Source of the DNA: an uncultured Saprospiraceae bacterium | GTDB taxonomy: Bacteria; Bacteroidota; Bacteroidia; Chitinophagales; Saprospiraceae | Length of the DNA: 39,500 bases | NCBI GenBank assembly: GCA_937894165.1 | Contig: CALCSX010000176.1 | Location: 1-39,500, forward strand | Direction of reading: 5' to 3' | Part shown: in pieces, positions 17,479 to 26,848 of the stretch | Position numbering within the stretch: position 1 is the first letter of the stretch | Layout of the letters: each line of letters opens with the position of its first letter | Translations under genes and position numbers: made by a program | The notes under the pieces: model-generated | Told to the model about the DNA's origin: nothing | Databases searched by the model: none | The model's input: only the letters and a program-made list of their open reading frames with translations

Positions 17479-20400
17479 TCATCTACCCTTAACCGATAAC
17501 CAAAATCCGGTTGTCGATGCATAAATATTCTTCAAGTACATGCTTTCGCAAACCGATGCCGGTAAATAATAACTGCCTTCGAAACTAGCAATCATCCTAT
17601 TCCTTATTACTTTAGATTGCCCCCTTCCTAAATTAAAATAACTTATAATTTTATTATCTCGAATGTCTGTGTAATTAACATTAGGATTTCCTGATTGATC
17701 ATAGTTGACCCTTTCATTCACAATTTCCCAGCCATCCGGAACAGTTATAGTAAGCGCCAATTCATTTAAATCATATAAAAAGTTACTGCGATTAGATATT
17801 GTGGAAACTGTATAAAATTCTTGCCCCGAAACTAAATCTCCGGGACTGATCCTTTTATTATTTAAATCATAAAAGAATACACTTAAATCGAGAAGTGAAG
17901 ACTTCCTATCTGTCACCTCTATTGGTTCTCCTATTTCAGGTTTTCCAGATTTTACATGATCAATAAAGATGCTCTGTTTAGAAGTATTATTTATAACCAT
18001 CGATTTGTTATCATATTCAGTCATTGGCAGCTCTAAAACAAAAGATCTATTTGTCAGATTTATCGTGGACTTAGTACCTTTATCAACTTGATAGGAAAAT
18101 TCTATTTTTTCTCTCTCATTTTGTTTAGTCCCAAAAGCTTCGAATGCCATCATGATTTGTGCTTTATCTTGGGTACTAGTCCAAGTTCCTTGTTGTAATA
18201 ATAAATTGATTTCAAATACTATCTCTTCAGCTTCTTTCATTTTATCAGCTAAAGAATAAGCTCTCATAATTAAGGCCATGTCACGTAATGTTGAACCATA
18301 GGTATAACCGTAAGTCTGATTGTATCTGTTCTTATCAAATTTATCCATATTCTCTAATAATTTTGCTCCCACTGTTTTATTCCCTGATATTGAATATGCC
18401 ATGGATAAAAGAGCTCTTGCTTCAAGGGTTAAACTTGGACTTTCCCTCAATTTATTCATAGATGGTAGCTCAGGTTTGCCGGCTAAGGCCAGTGTATATA
18501 ATCTGTAGGCCTGTACCATTTCATTTTGGGCATTATGAAAATCATTTGGTGATATATTTCTAACCCAACTTCTTGCTAATCTAGTTTGCGATCTTGTCCA
18601 ATGATCTAACAAGTTGGTTGGAACCCTATAACCATTCTTCTCAGCAGTGATTAGAAATTCCCCTGCGTATGAACTTGACCAAACGTCAATATCCCTATAG
18701 GATGGCCAATATGCGAACCCGCCTTGATTAGTAGCATAATTTCGCATTTTATCTATAACGATGTTGATATTCCTTGTCACATCAGCTGCTTGACGTGAAT
18801 CCAATTCGAAAAATGAAAAAAGTGCCAACTGACCGAAACCGTTCGAGGTGATTTGCTCTAAGCAACCATGAGGGTATTGTATGAGATATTCCGCCCAAGA
18901 TTTAATCCCGAAAGGAACCAAACTACTAACTTCGATTGTATTACTAGAATTGCTCAAGTCAGTTCCAATGGATTCGAGTGGTAATGTAATAGTCTCTCCG
19001 GCTTTGACGACCATTCGTGACCATTTGTGCGTTATAGGGTTCGGATTTTTAATTTGGAGGTTAATTTCTTCAAAAGCTGAAAAATTACCAGATCGAGCTG
19101 TTACTTTAATTTTAGCGTTTCCTTCAATATTCTTGGTTTGCGCATCAAAATAAATAGTTTCCACTCCCTTAGCTTTTGCACGGAAAGTTTGTGACTTACC
19201 CTTCGGGAAATTAAGACTGCCTTTTTCATCTTCGACAACAACAGTTACTTCTTTACTATTATTTCCATCGGTAAAGATGGTAACGGGAATTTTAAAGACA
19301 GATTTAGGTGATAATTGTCGTGGCAAGGTAGATAAAACCATTAATTCACTGGAAACAGTAACATTTTCAAATGTACTGCCAAAGGCATGGTGGTCAGAAG
19401 CTACCACCATAATTCTTAGGTTCCCGACATAGTTTGGCATTAAAATGTTATGAGTAGCCGTTTTACCTCCATTTAAATAAAAAGGTCCAAGGAATTTCAC
19501 CACAGGTGGAAATCGCGACATCTCAATATCTTCTGCATTCACTTCAGCTTTGCCATCACCTCCTATACCAAAAATTCTTGAAATTCTTGCACCATAGGCA
19601 CCCAAAACGTCGTCGTACATATCCCAAGTGGTGGTTGCCAATGCTTCTTTAGCATTAAAATAACGGTGTGGATCAGGGGTTGAAAAATTTGTTAAACTTA
19701 ATAAACCTTCATCAACAATAGCTATCGTATAAGCCATGTTCTTTCTTTCCTTTTCTGAAACCTTAACCACAAACTTATCTCCCGGCTCAACCTTTTTGAT
19801 TGTTTCAATCTTTGGATGTAGTTGCCTGGATGGATCAACAACCTTTTTTGAAATTACCCCATACATTCTAATGGGATTATCATTTTCCAAAGTATTATGG
19901 GGTTGGTAATGGTAAATATTTATATAAATATTGGGGGACATTTCAGCTGTGGCATGAAATTTAAGAGTATTATCTCCCCTTTTGGCTTTATGCCAAAATC
20001 TTTCAACTATTCCGGCACTGTTTTCTACTGTAACCAAAAAATTACCGGTATTATCCGCAGGGACTGTAAATGAAATTTCATCACCTATATTGGTCTCTTT
20101 TGCGTCATCCGGCATTTCAATTATTGTCGACCCCCCTCCTTCGGAACCATTCCGACCTCCGTATCCGGCATAGACTTCCATAAATGCTGTATTATCCCAC
20201 AATTCACCTTCTACAAATATCGCATAAGTCCCATTGTCGTAAGGACTGAATTCCAATCGTGCTTTACCATTTTTATCCGTGGTCACCTTCTGGTTTAGTA
20301 AAAGATTGTAACCGCGAGCTGAAATATAATTATTGAGAGACTGTTCACTGTGATTGGTCCACCAATAATATTTCTCTTTATAAAAAATCTTAATTTCCAA

Positions 20401-23037
20401 CTCTTTATTAGGTACAGGATTAGCCTTTTTATCCAGGCAAACAAAATCAATAGGGTTTACCTCATTTTTTGTTAATCTTGACCCATAATAGGAATTATTT
20501 CCCGCCTTAATTCCAATATAATTATCATAAGCATAATATTTTGAAGAACGATTGAAATTTGAAAAATTTCCGCCATCTTCAAAAACCTTAATATTGTATT
20601 TTGTCACTATAACAGGAGGCGCGGATGGAAGTTTTCCCATATCTAACTCAAATTGCATCCTGCCTTCATCATCCAATTTGCGTTCGACAAGAAGTTCTGC
20701 ACCCTCTCTCATTCGATGAGTCCAACTTGCAAAATTGTAATCTTTGTGACGCTCAGAAAAGAAATTTGCGGATGAGTAATTTTTCTCTACCCTAACTAAA
20801 TTCCCGGATGCAGGTGCTCCTGTCAACCATTTAGCTTTCGCTTTTAGCAAAAGATTATCCCCTCTGTAAAGCACATCGGGAATTTCTAAATCAAGAGCAA
20901 ATCTATTTGGCTTTATCGTTTCAACTGCCACTGTCCTTCTGAATTCGGAACCTCCAATTTTGGCACTCAATTGCCAGTTTCCTGTCAATGCATCTGCCGG
21001 AAGTAAAAATGGAAAGGAAAACATATTTGCCTTTTGTTTGAAATACGTTTTCTTTAAAAATTGTCGACCTAATGGATCTGTCAGAGCCACATCAACTGTG
21101 ATGTTTTCTGCAAGATCCACACCACTACTTTCAACAATCAAATTCATGAAAACAGAATCCCCCGGCCGCCAGATGTCTCTTTCAGCAAAAAAATATCCTT
21201 TTAAGCCTTCCACCGGAGTAATTCCAGTAATATCAAAATTGGTCATTGACAATCCTTCTCCGTCAAAAATTCGCATGTAGGAATTATCTTTACCAAGAGA
21301 AGCTGTCAGAAATCTCACTTCCCTTTTGGAATTTAATTCAACTTCGCCATTTATATTTGTTTTACCTGAAGCAACGAGTTGCTGTTGAAAATCATATAAG
21401 TTCACATTAACCCCTTCCTTTGGCTCGGCAGTGAGCAAATCCGTCGTAAAAATATTAAATCTACCATTATCCATTTTTTTCACCATCACTCCTAAATTGC
21501 TGGCAAAAACATTCCGTTTAACAAATCTTGAATTATTATAAAATGAAGACCTGCATGGATCATCTCTGCCTTCCCAATAGCCATCTTCATAACCTGAAAA
21601 CCCGTAATAATTATCATCGTAAATGCTCTGGAAATCTTCATCGCCCTGCTTCAAAACTAGATCCGGAACATCCAATAATTTAGAATCGGCACAATCGAGA
21701 TTCTTTACATATTGAGGTCGGAATCCAAGACGAATTTGGTAAATAGCCTTGGGCTCCATTTCGATGAAGTTCGCTAAATCAAGTGCATATGATTCCCAGT
21801 TATTAAGAAGTGGTATTTGACCACTTACCTTCTCGAGATCAATTTTATTTTGATATACAATTCTTCCGACTTCATTAATTCGATATTCACTTTCAGCGCT
21901 TTGCAGATATTGGAGGATGTTATTTGGAAATATTTTAACTATCTCAATATCTACAGCAGTTAAATTAATAGTTTTGAAAGGAAATATAATTCCATTATTA
22001 AACGGAACAATGCTGCCTCTTCCTATCAATTGAATTGCCGGTTCAAAATCATGAAAATAGATATTTAAAATTTTATCATTGCCCAAATCCTCCATCGCAG
22101 AGCTCCTGAGTTTACCACTGAGTTTTAAAACTCTGTCTCCATGAATAGATTTGTTAAAAAATACTTGCACCACATTACCATTTCGCAAAAAAGTCAATCC
22201 TGTATCATCTCCGGTCAATTCAATCAAACCTTCAAGTTTCTGATAACTATCCAACATTTTGTTAAAAATCAGTTTTACATAAGTTCTACCATCATTTTCT
22301 ATTCGATAATCAAATAGTTCGAAACCTACTGATCCCGGCATAAAGAATTCGCGCTCCAAATCCCTATCATTTGCCCTCCAACTTATTGTAATTCTCTCAC
22401 CATCAGTGGTAGGAATATACTCCTCAATGCTTATGGTAAAATTCTGCTTCCCCTGATGGCTGAGTGTAAATTTAATCTCTTGCGAATCTTCAGAGTTTAA
22501 CTTAAAAATATCGTTGATCTCCTCCTGATCTATCACATCAGAACTACTTACATTAAATTGGATCTTAAATTTTACATAATCCGGTGGTATTAAATTTATA
22601 TCAGGCTCCCCAATATAAAATTGAATCACACGTGTCTGAAATACAAATTCCGCTGTTTTTATATTATCGTGAATTTCTTCATAAACTGCAGCCAGATCAA
22701 TTATGGCTTTATATTCTATGCCGCTTTCTAAATAATGATTTGGTTTAAAAAGTAAAGTTTTATTATCCTGCCAAACACAAATGCCCTCTACATGTGGAGA
22801 CAATTTAATTATAGCTTTCTCTATATCAATACCCACTAAAGAATCTGCTACCATTTGATCGTTAAAAGTAACAAAGATTGTCGACGCTTTGGAGACTACC
22901 CCATCAGTGTGGGAAGAAATATAATTGCCAAATTTATCGTCACCTTGTTTTACTGTTTTACCTCTAGAACAGGATATTTGACCAATAATAACAGCAATAA
23001 AAAGTAGATAAAGTAGGGATGTTTGAAGCGTTTTCAT
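17479..23037 (-). CDS. Alpha-2-macroglobulin family lipoprotein with thioester motif
   Basis: This is an 1852-residue giant lipoprotein. The leader ends at Cys23 (GQISC), and the long N-terminal half consists of beta-rich MG-type domains. Around the middle, INGEVEL, KGYFFAERDIWRPGD and similar strings match the A2M MG/bait-region side. The thioester motif HGCLEQ is intact (Cys1392, Gln1395) and is followed by the helical thioester domain (GGFAYWPS and repeated helices) and a C-terminal receptor-like beta domain. Bacterial A2Ms sit in the periplasm and trap invading proteases by covalent linkage, guarding the wall. They are often next to pbpC, which is not in this window. It is convergent with the phosphorylase and divergent from the LON-domain gene. 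Confidence 0.94.
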   Translation of the reverse strand: MKTLQTSLLYLLFIAVIIGQISCSRGKTVKQGDDKFGNYISSHTDGVVSKASTIFVTFNDQMVADSLVGIDIEKAIIKLSPHVEGICVWQDNKTLLFKPNHYLESGIEYKAIIDLAAVYEEIHDNIKTAEFVFQTRVIQFYIGEPDINLIPPDYVKFKIQFNVSSSDVIDQEEINDIFKLNSEDSQEIKFTLSHQGKQNFTISIEEYIPTTDGERITISWRANDRDLEREFFMPGSVGFELFDYRIENDGRTYVKLIFNKMLDSYQKLEGLIELTGDDTGLTFLRNGNVVQVFFNKSIHGDRVLKLSGKLRSSAMEDLGNDKILNIYFHDFEPAIQLIGRGSIVPFNNGIIFPFKTINLTAVDIEIVKIFPNNILQYLQSAESEYRINEVGRIVYQNKIDLEKVSGQIPLLNNWESYALDLANFIEMEPKAIYQIRLGFRPQYVKNLDCADSKLLDVPDLVLKQGDEDFQSIYDDNYYGFSGYEDGYWEGRDDPCRSSFYNNSRFVKRNVFASNLGVMVKKMDNGRFNIFTTDLLTAEPKEGVNVNLYDFQQQLVASGKTNINGEVELNSKREVRFLTASLGKDNSYMRIFDGEGLSMTNFDITGITPVEGLKGYFFAERDIWRPGDSVFMNLIVESSGVDLAENITVDVALTDPLGRQFLKKTYFKQKANMFSFPFLLPADALTGNWQLSAKIGGSEFRRTVAVETIKPNRFALDLEIPDVLYRGDNLLLKAKAKWLTGAPASGNLVRVEKNYSSANFFSERHKDYNFASWTHRMREGAELLVERKLDDEGRMQFELDMGKLPSAPPVIVTKYNIKVFEDGGNFSNFNRSSKYYAYDNYIGIKAGNNSYYGSRLTKNEVNPIDFVCLDKKANPVPNKELEIKIFYKEKYYWWTNHSEQSLNNYISARGYNLLLNQKVTTDKNGKARLEFSPYDNGTYAIFVEGELWDNTAFMEVYAGYGGRNGSEGGGSTIIEMPDDAKETNIGDEISFTVPADNTGNFLVTVENSAGIVERFWHKAKRGDNTLKFHATAEMSPNIYINIYHYQPHNTLENDNPIRMYGVISKKVVDPSRQLHPKIETIKKVEPGDKFVVKVSEKERKNMAYTIAIVDEGLLSLTNFSTPDPHRYFNAKEALATTTWDMYDDVLGAYGARISRIFGIGGDGKAEVNAEDIEMSRFPPVVKFLGPFYLNGGKTATHNILMPNYVGNLRIMVVASDHHAFGSTFENVTVSSELMVLSTLPRQLSPKSVFKIPVTIFTDGNNSKEVTVVVEDEKGSLNFPKGKSQTFRAKAKGVETIYFDAQTKNIEGNAKIKVTARSGNFSAFEEINLQIKNPNPITHKWSRMVVKAGETITLPLESIGTDLSNSSNTIEVSSLVPFGIKSWAEYLIQYPHGCLEQITSNGFGQLALFSFFELDSRQAADVTRNINIVIDKMRNYATNQGGFAYWPSYRDIDVWSSSYAGEFLITAEKNGYRVPTNLLDHWTRSQTRLARSWVRNISPNDFHNAQNEMVQAYRLYTLALAGKPELPSMNKLRESPSLTLEARALLSMAYSISGNKTVGAKLLENMDKFDKNRYNQTYGYTYGSTLRDMALIMRAYSLADKMKEAEEIVFEINLLLQQGTWTSTQDKAQIMMAFEAFGTKQNEREKIEFSYQVDKGTKSTINLTNRSFVLELPMTEYDNKSMVINNTSKQSIFIDHVKSGKPEIGEPIEVTDRKSSLLDLSVFFYDLNNKRISPGDLVSGQEFYTVSTISNRSNFLYDLNELALTITVPDGWEIVNERVNYDQSGNPNVNYTDIRDNKIISYFNLGRGQSKVIRNRMIASFEGSYYLPASVCESMYLKNIYASTTGFWLSVKGR

Positions 23038-23138
23038 CAGCAGATAAGTTTACCTGCAAATTACATAATTAATATGAATGTAAGAACAAAAAGGTTCTAA
23101 ATCATATTTAGAGTTTAAATAGAATAAAAATACATAAA

Positions 23139-23801
23139 ATGAGTCCTATTGAAGTTTTCATTCCTGTTTTTCCACTGGGCATAGTGGTCTTTCCGGGTGA
23201 GAAAGTAAATCTTCATATTTTTGAACCAAGGTATAAACAGTTATTGAAAGAATGTCTTAGTGAAAGCAAACCATTTGGCATATGCACCTATTTAGACAAT
23301 ACTGTAATGGAGATTGGAACAATGGTTCAAATCACTAAAATCAATACACCATTGCCTAACGGTAATATTGATATACAGATCACAGGGTTGAAAAGATTTA
23401 AAATCAAAAATTATTATAATAATGCGGAGGGCAAATTATATCCCGCAGCCGATATAATCACATTAGAAGAGGATTCTTCTAACCATGAACAACACTCAGA
23501 TTTACTCGAAACCAAAATCAAGGAATTACTCAGACTAAACTATCTTTATTTTGAAATCCCGAAAAAGAATGGCTCCATTTACTCTTTTGAAATCAGTCAT
23601 ATTATTGGTCTCAGCCTTATTGATAAATACGAATTATTGAAAGAAAAATCAGAGCCACAGCGAAAACTCAAAATTATTAAGAAGTTAGATGTTATCATCG
23701 AAACCCTAAGCAATATCGAAGCTGCCAGAGATAGGCTGCGCTACAACGGTACCTATAAAATCAAAGTCAACCCTGAGGAAAGTCCCGAAGACGATTTTTA
23801 A
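23139..23801 (+). CDS. LON substrate-binding domain protein
   Basis: The 220-residue cytoplasmic protein has only the N-terminal substrate-recognition domain of Lon protease: IPVFPLGIVVFPGEKVNLHIFEPRYKQL at its start and ITGLKRFKI about 70 residues later. There is no AAA+ ATPase or Ser-Lys protease domain. It probably acts as a stand-alone substrate binder or adaptor, but the partner is unknown. The basal motif order and size match other bacterial single-domain LON proteins. It is divergent from the macroglobulin gene. Confidence 0.9.
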   Translation: MSPIEVFIPVFPLGIVVFPGEKVNLHIFEPRYKQLLKECLSESKPFGICTYLDNTVMEIGTMVQITKINTPLPNGNIDIQITGLKRFKIKNYYNNAEGKLYPAADIITLEEDSSNHEQHSDLLETKIKELLRLNYLYFEIPKKNGSIYSFEISHIIGLSLIDKYELLKEKSEPQRKLKIIKKLDVIIETLSNIEAARDRLRYNGTYKIKVNPEESPEDDF

Positions 23802-23859
23802 GTCATGTTTAAAACCCTAATCTTCAGATCCAAAGATAAATGTCTAGATTATATCATAC

Positions 23860-24381
23860 CTACATAAAATCTTCCTCAGTTAAATTCATTACCCTCTTAA
23901 CTTCCTCATAATCATTTACATCATCAATTTTCTCTAGCATATAACCTGGAATAACTACTACACGAAATACCTGATTAGAAGTGAATTCGGATCCCAATTC
24001 TGTTAGAGGAATATTGCCATCCATTAGAATTTCGAAGTCAAAACGAGTAAAATTATAATCATACTGTAATATCCCTTGGGGTAAAAATTGACTCAATGGC
24101 AAAGGTCTCCAAATAGGTTCATCTTCGAAAAAATTCCATAAAATATATACCATTAGCATATCGGAGTCAAAAAGAGGTGGGTCGAGCTCATAGAATGCAG
24201 AAAAGTTATTTCCCTCATTAAAATTAGCATTAACCTCAAATACTTCTGCCAGCAGACCATCTTCCCCATCTTGACCACGTGGACCTTGTGGACCTTGTGG
24301 ACCCGGAGGGCCTGATGGACCTGAACAGCTATAAGCAGTGGATAATATTATCATAGTAAAAGTAAAAAGCAGATTTTTCAT
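23860..24381 (-). CDS. Collagen-like lipoprotein
   Basis: The 173-residue protein has a signal peptide ending in STAYSC (lipid on Cys19), followed at once by seven Gly-X-Y triplets (residues 21-41, starting GPSGPPGPQGP). A beta-rich domain of about 130 residues follows, ending in acidic helices (VMNLTEEDFM). The Gly-X-Y run is long enough to suggest a short collagen-like trimerising stalk that would lift the C-terminal domain off the outer membrane. This architecture recurs in Bacteroidota lipoproteins of unknown role. The run is encoded by an ACC/TGG-rich tract (24260-24320) that is more GC-rich than its surroundings. Confidence 0.78.
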   Translation of the reverse strand: MKNLLFTFTMIILSTAYSCSGPSGPPGPQGPQGPRGQDGEDGLLAEVFEVNANFNEGNNFSAFYELDPPLFDSDMLMVYILWNFFEDEPIWRPLPLSQFLPQGILQYDYNFTRFDFEILMDGNIPLTELGSEFTSNQVFRVVVIPGYMLEKIDDVNDYEEVKRVMNLTEEDFM

Positions 24382-25011
24382 ATTTTAAAATTTAGTGGAT
24401 TTAGAAATACATAATGTAAATCTCCATAAAAGTTTAAACAACACATCTAACTGAAAATGTTTTTAACTTTACTTTAATAGGTAAAAATCAATTTTTAAGA
24501 TGGTATTAACGCCTACAATGAAATTACCGGAGAGTGAATAGGAAATAGTTTGGATATGAAGAAAATGAAAGTGGAGAATAAAAAAAGGTCGTGATGAATT
24601 TTTCAAGTTTAGAACCCCAAAACTGTCAGGATTTATATACTCATGTAAATTCGGTAATTCCCTTGTCTTATATAAAGAACCTAAATAGGCTGAGACCCGC
24701 CCTAGCTTACACAAAATATATTTTAAATTTATAATGTTGAGTTAAAACGTCAATTTTATTCAACACGACCTAAATTTTTTTTATACTTAAATAATGGAAT
24801 AAATATACATAATATTTTTCATTTATTCATAATTATGATTTTTATTAACAAATATTTCTATATTTTCAGTATATAAAATACATAAAATTTCTGAGATAAC
24901 ATATTACAAGTTTGAATAATCAAGAATTTATACACTAAATTGAACTTTTAATATACCTCAATACATTAATGGAGAATAGTAATACAGATCACCTAATTAA
25001 TCAAAACACAA
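24382..25011. other. Gene-poor AT-rich intergenic stretch with a possible decayed ORF
   Basis: No recognisable gene lies in these 630 bases. Most is very AT-rich, especially 24720-25000. By eye, 24480-24715 has a base composition closer to coding sequence. On the minus strand it holds an 81-codon frame starting with TTG, ending in a barrel-like C-terminus (VGVNTILKIDFYL). It could be the remnant of an outer-membrane protein gene, but I cannot name a family. The last 200 bases probably hold the promoter of the lemA unit, with no exact TAnnTTTG found. Confidence 0.4.
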
Positions 25012-25611
25012 ATGAAGAAATCTTATTTAATCATTGGAATTATAATTCTTGCAGTAGCATTCCTATTTATCTCCTTCAAGGGGGTTAATAATAATTTAGT
25101 TCAAAAAGAAGAGACCGTAAAAGCTTCTTGGTCTCAGGTAGAAAATGCTTACCAAAGAAGAGCTGATTTGATTCCCAACCTTGTCAGAACAGTTCAAGGA
25201 GCTGCTGATTTTGAAAAGAACACCTTAACTGATGTTATTGAAGCGAGAGCCAAAGCCACGAGTATAAATATTGATCCGACCAACTTAGATGCAGAAAGTA
25301 TTGCAAATTTTCAAGCAGCTCAAGATGGCTTATCATCCGCTCTAAGCAGATTAATGGTATCAGTCGAAAGGTATCCTGAATTGAAAGCCAATCAGAATTT
25401 CTTAGAGCTTCAAAGTCAAATAGAGGGTACTGAAAACAGAATTAGTGTTGAGAGAAAGAAATTTAATGAAACTGTTTCTGAATTTAATACCTATGCCAGA
25501 AGTTTCCCTAATAATCTTTGGGCCGGAATGTTAGGGTATTCTCCAAAGGAATATTTCAAGTCCGCGGCCGGCTCTGAGCAATCTCCTGATGTAGAATTTA
25601 ATTTTAATTAA
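25012..25611 (+). CDS. LemA family protein
   Basis: The 199-residue protein has one N-terminal transmembrane helix (about 5-22) and a long helical extracytoplasmic or cytoplasmic domain with the LemA signature (SQVENAYQRRADLIPNLV) near residue 42. The later conserved block is RKKFNETVSEFNTYARSFP. LemA proteins form a helical bundle of uncertain function and are often next to TPM-domain genes, as here. It starts a three-gene run: one base separates it from the first TPM gene and one base separates the two TPM genes. Confidence 0.93.
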   Translation: MKKSYLIIGIIILAVAFLFISFKGVNNNLVQKEETVKASWSQVENAYQRRADLIPNLVRTVQGAADFEKNTLTDVIEARAKATSINIDPTNLDAESIANFQAAQDGLSSALSRLMVSVERYPELKANQNFLELQSQIEGTENRISVERKKFNETVSEFNTYARSFPNNLWAGMLGYSPKEYFKSAAGSEQSPDVEFNFN

Positions 25612-25612
25612 G

Positions 25613-26053
25613 ATGCTGCTCAATAAAAAACTTTTTTCTGAGAAAGAAGAGAAACTTATCGTCTCGAAAATTGCTGAGGTAGAAACGAAAACGTCAGGTG
25701 AGATAAGATTATATGTCGAAAAAGAATGCGACCAGCTCAATCCGCTAGAGCGAGCCCGGGAGCTCTTCCTGGAAGCCGAAATGCAAAAAACTGAGGCCCA
25801 TACAGGAGTTCTTATTTACCTGGCATATAAATCCCATCATTTTGCTGTTTGGGGCGATGAGGGCATAACTAAATCACTGCCCCATCATTTTTGGGATGAT
25901 ACGGTTAAAGAGGCAATAGAATTATTTAAAAAAAATCAATATACCGAAGGGATAATTCATACGATTGAAAATATTGGTATTCACTTGAATCAAAAATTCC
26001 CCGCATCTCACAATGATACCAATCAACTCCCAGATGATATTATCTATGGTTAG
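25613..26053 (+). CDS. TPM-domain protein without signal peptide
   Basis: The 146-residue protein carries a compact TPM domain: EKLIVSKIAEVETKTSGEIRLYVE at the start, GVLIYLAYKSHHFAVWGDEGI in the middle, and FFKKNQYTEGI-like helix turns after it (actual FKKNQYTEGI). It has no export signal and no transmembrane helix, unlike its neighbour. TPM domains occur in YgcG-like proteins and in plant Psb32, and some have phosphatase activity in vitro. The gene begins one base after the lemA stop and is followed by the second TPM gene after one base, so the three are one operon. Confidence 0.85.
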   Translation: MLLNKKLFSEKEEKLIVSKIAEVETKTSGEIRLYVEKECDQLNPLERARELFLEAEMQKTEAHTGVLIYLAYKSHHFAVWGDEGITKSLPHHFWDDTVKEAIELFKKNQYTEGIIHTIENIGIHLNQKFPASHNDTNQLPDDIIYG

Positions 26054-26054
26054 A

Positions 26055-26837
26055 ATGAAAAAACTTATTTGGCTTGCATACGCCCTCCTATTCATATGCA
26101 TAGCTTTACCGCTTTCTGCACAAAGGGTTGATGATGTTTTTCCTGAAAAGCCTCAACCTGCTGTTTTTGTCCACGATTACAGTAATTGGTTACAGCCTGG
26201 GCAGAAATCTAAACTGGAACAAGATCTCCGGAACTATCACGATAGTACTTCTACACAGATAGTTCTTATGATAAGACCTGACTTCGGCGATTACGATTTA
26301 AGTTCTTATGCTTTCGAATTAGGAGAAAGATGGGGCGTGGGACAAAGTCAAACAGACAATGGGATAGTTATAGTCGTTAAAACAGAAGACCCAGGCAGGG
26401 GAATTTTTATAGCTACAGGCTATGGAATCGAAGAATTTCTAACTGATGCTCGTAGTAAGCGGATAATTGAAAATATTATTTTACCTGAATTCAGACAAGG
26501 CAGGTACTTTCAGGGTTTGGATGCCGGGCTTACCACTATACGTGAAGTACTTTCGGGACAATTCGAAGGCCTCCCTGAAAATAAAGAAAAAAGACCGGTA
26601 AATTGGATATTGATCCTTATCATTATTGTCATCATAATTAAAGTTTCTGCATCAAACTCAGGAAGAATGATAACCGGAAGGGGCTCCTATGGTAGTGGCT
26701 TCCCGATAGGCGGATTTATTGGAGGTGGCGGCTTTGGCGGCAGCAGAGGCGGCGGTGGCGGTTTCGGAGGAGGTGGCTTCGGCGGCGGCTTTGGTGGTGG
26801 AAGCTTTGGCGGAGGTGGCGCGGGAGGTTCCTGGTAA
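26055..26837 (+). CDS. Exported TPM-domain membrane protein with Gly-rich tail (YgcG-like)
   Basis: I choose the ATG at 26055 (MKKLIWLAYALL...), one base after the previous stop, because it begins a clean signal peptide ending at LSAQ. The earlier in-frame ATGs overlap the upstream gene. The 260-residue product has a TPM domain (VHDYSNWLQPGQK to about residue 165), a transmembrane helix (about 184-200) and a tail from about 207 that is mostly Gly with Phe and Ser (FGGGGFGGGFGGG). The TPM domain should lie outside the cytoplasm and the Gly-rich tail inside. The tail is typical of YgcG-type proteins. Function is unknown; envelope maintenance with LemA is inferred only from the operon. Confidence 0.88.
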   Translation: MKKLIWLAYALLFICIALPLSAQRVDDVFPEKPQPAVFVHDYSNWLQPGQKSKLEQDLRNYHDSTSTQIVLMIRPDFGDYDLSSYAFELGERWGVGQSQTDNGIVIVVKTEDPGRGIFIATGYGIEEFLTDARSKRIIENIILPEFRQGRYFQGLDAGLTTIREVLSGQFEGLPENKEKRPVNWILILIIIVIIIKVSASNSGRMITGRGSYGSGFPIGGFIGGGGFGGSRGGGGGFGGGGFGGGFGGGSFGGGGAGGSW

Positions 26838-26848
26838 AATAAAACATT

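Noticed and set aside
23057..23090. Promoter-like TTTG-N23-TAATTTG upstream of the macroglobulin
   Set aside because: The -7 box lacks one base of the TAnnTTTG spacing, so it is not listed as a feature.
24969..25040. Short ATG frame (MENSNTD...) overlapping the lemA start
   Set aside because: Runs into lemA in another frame, is very short and has no similarity that I recognise.
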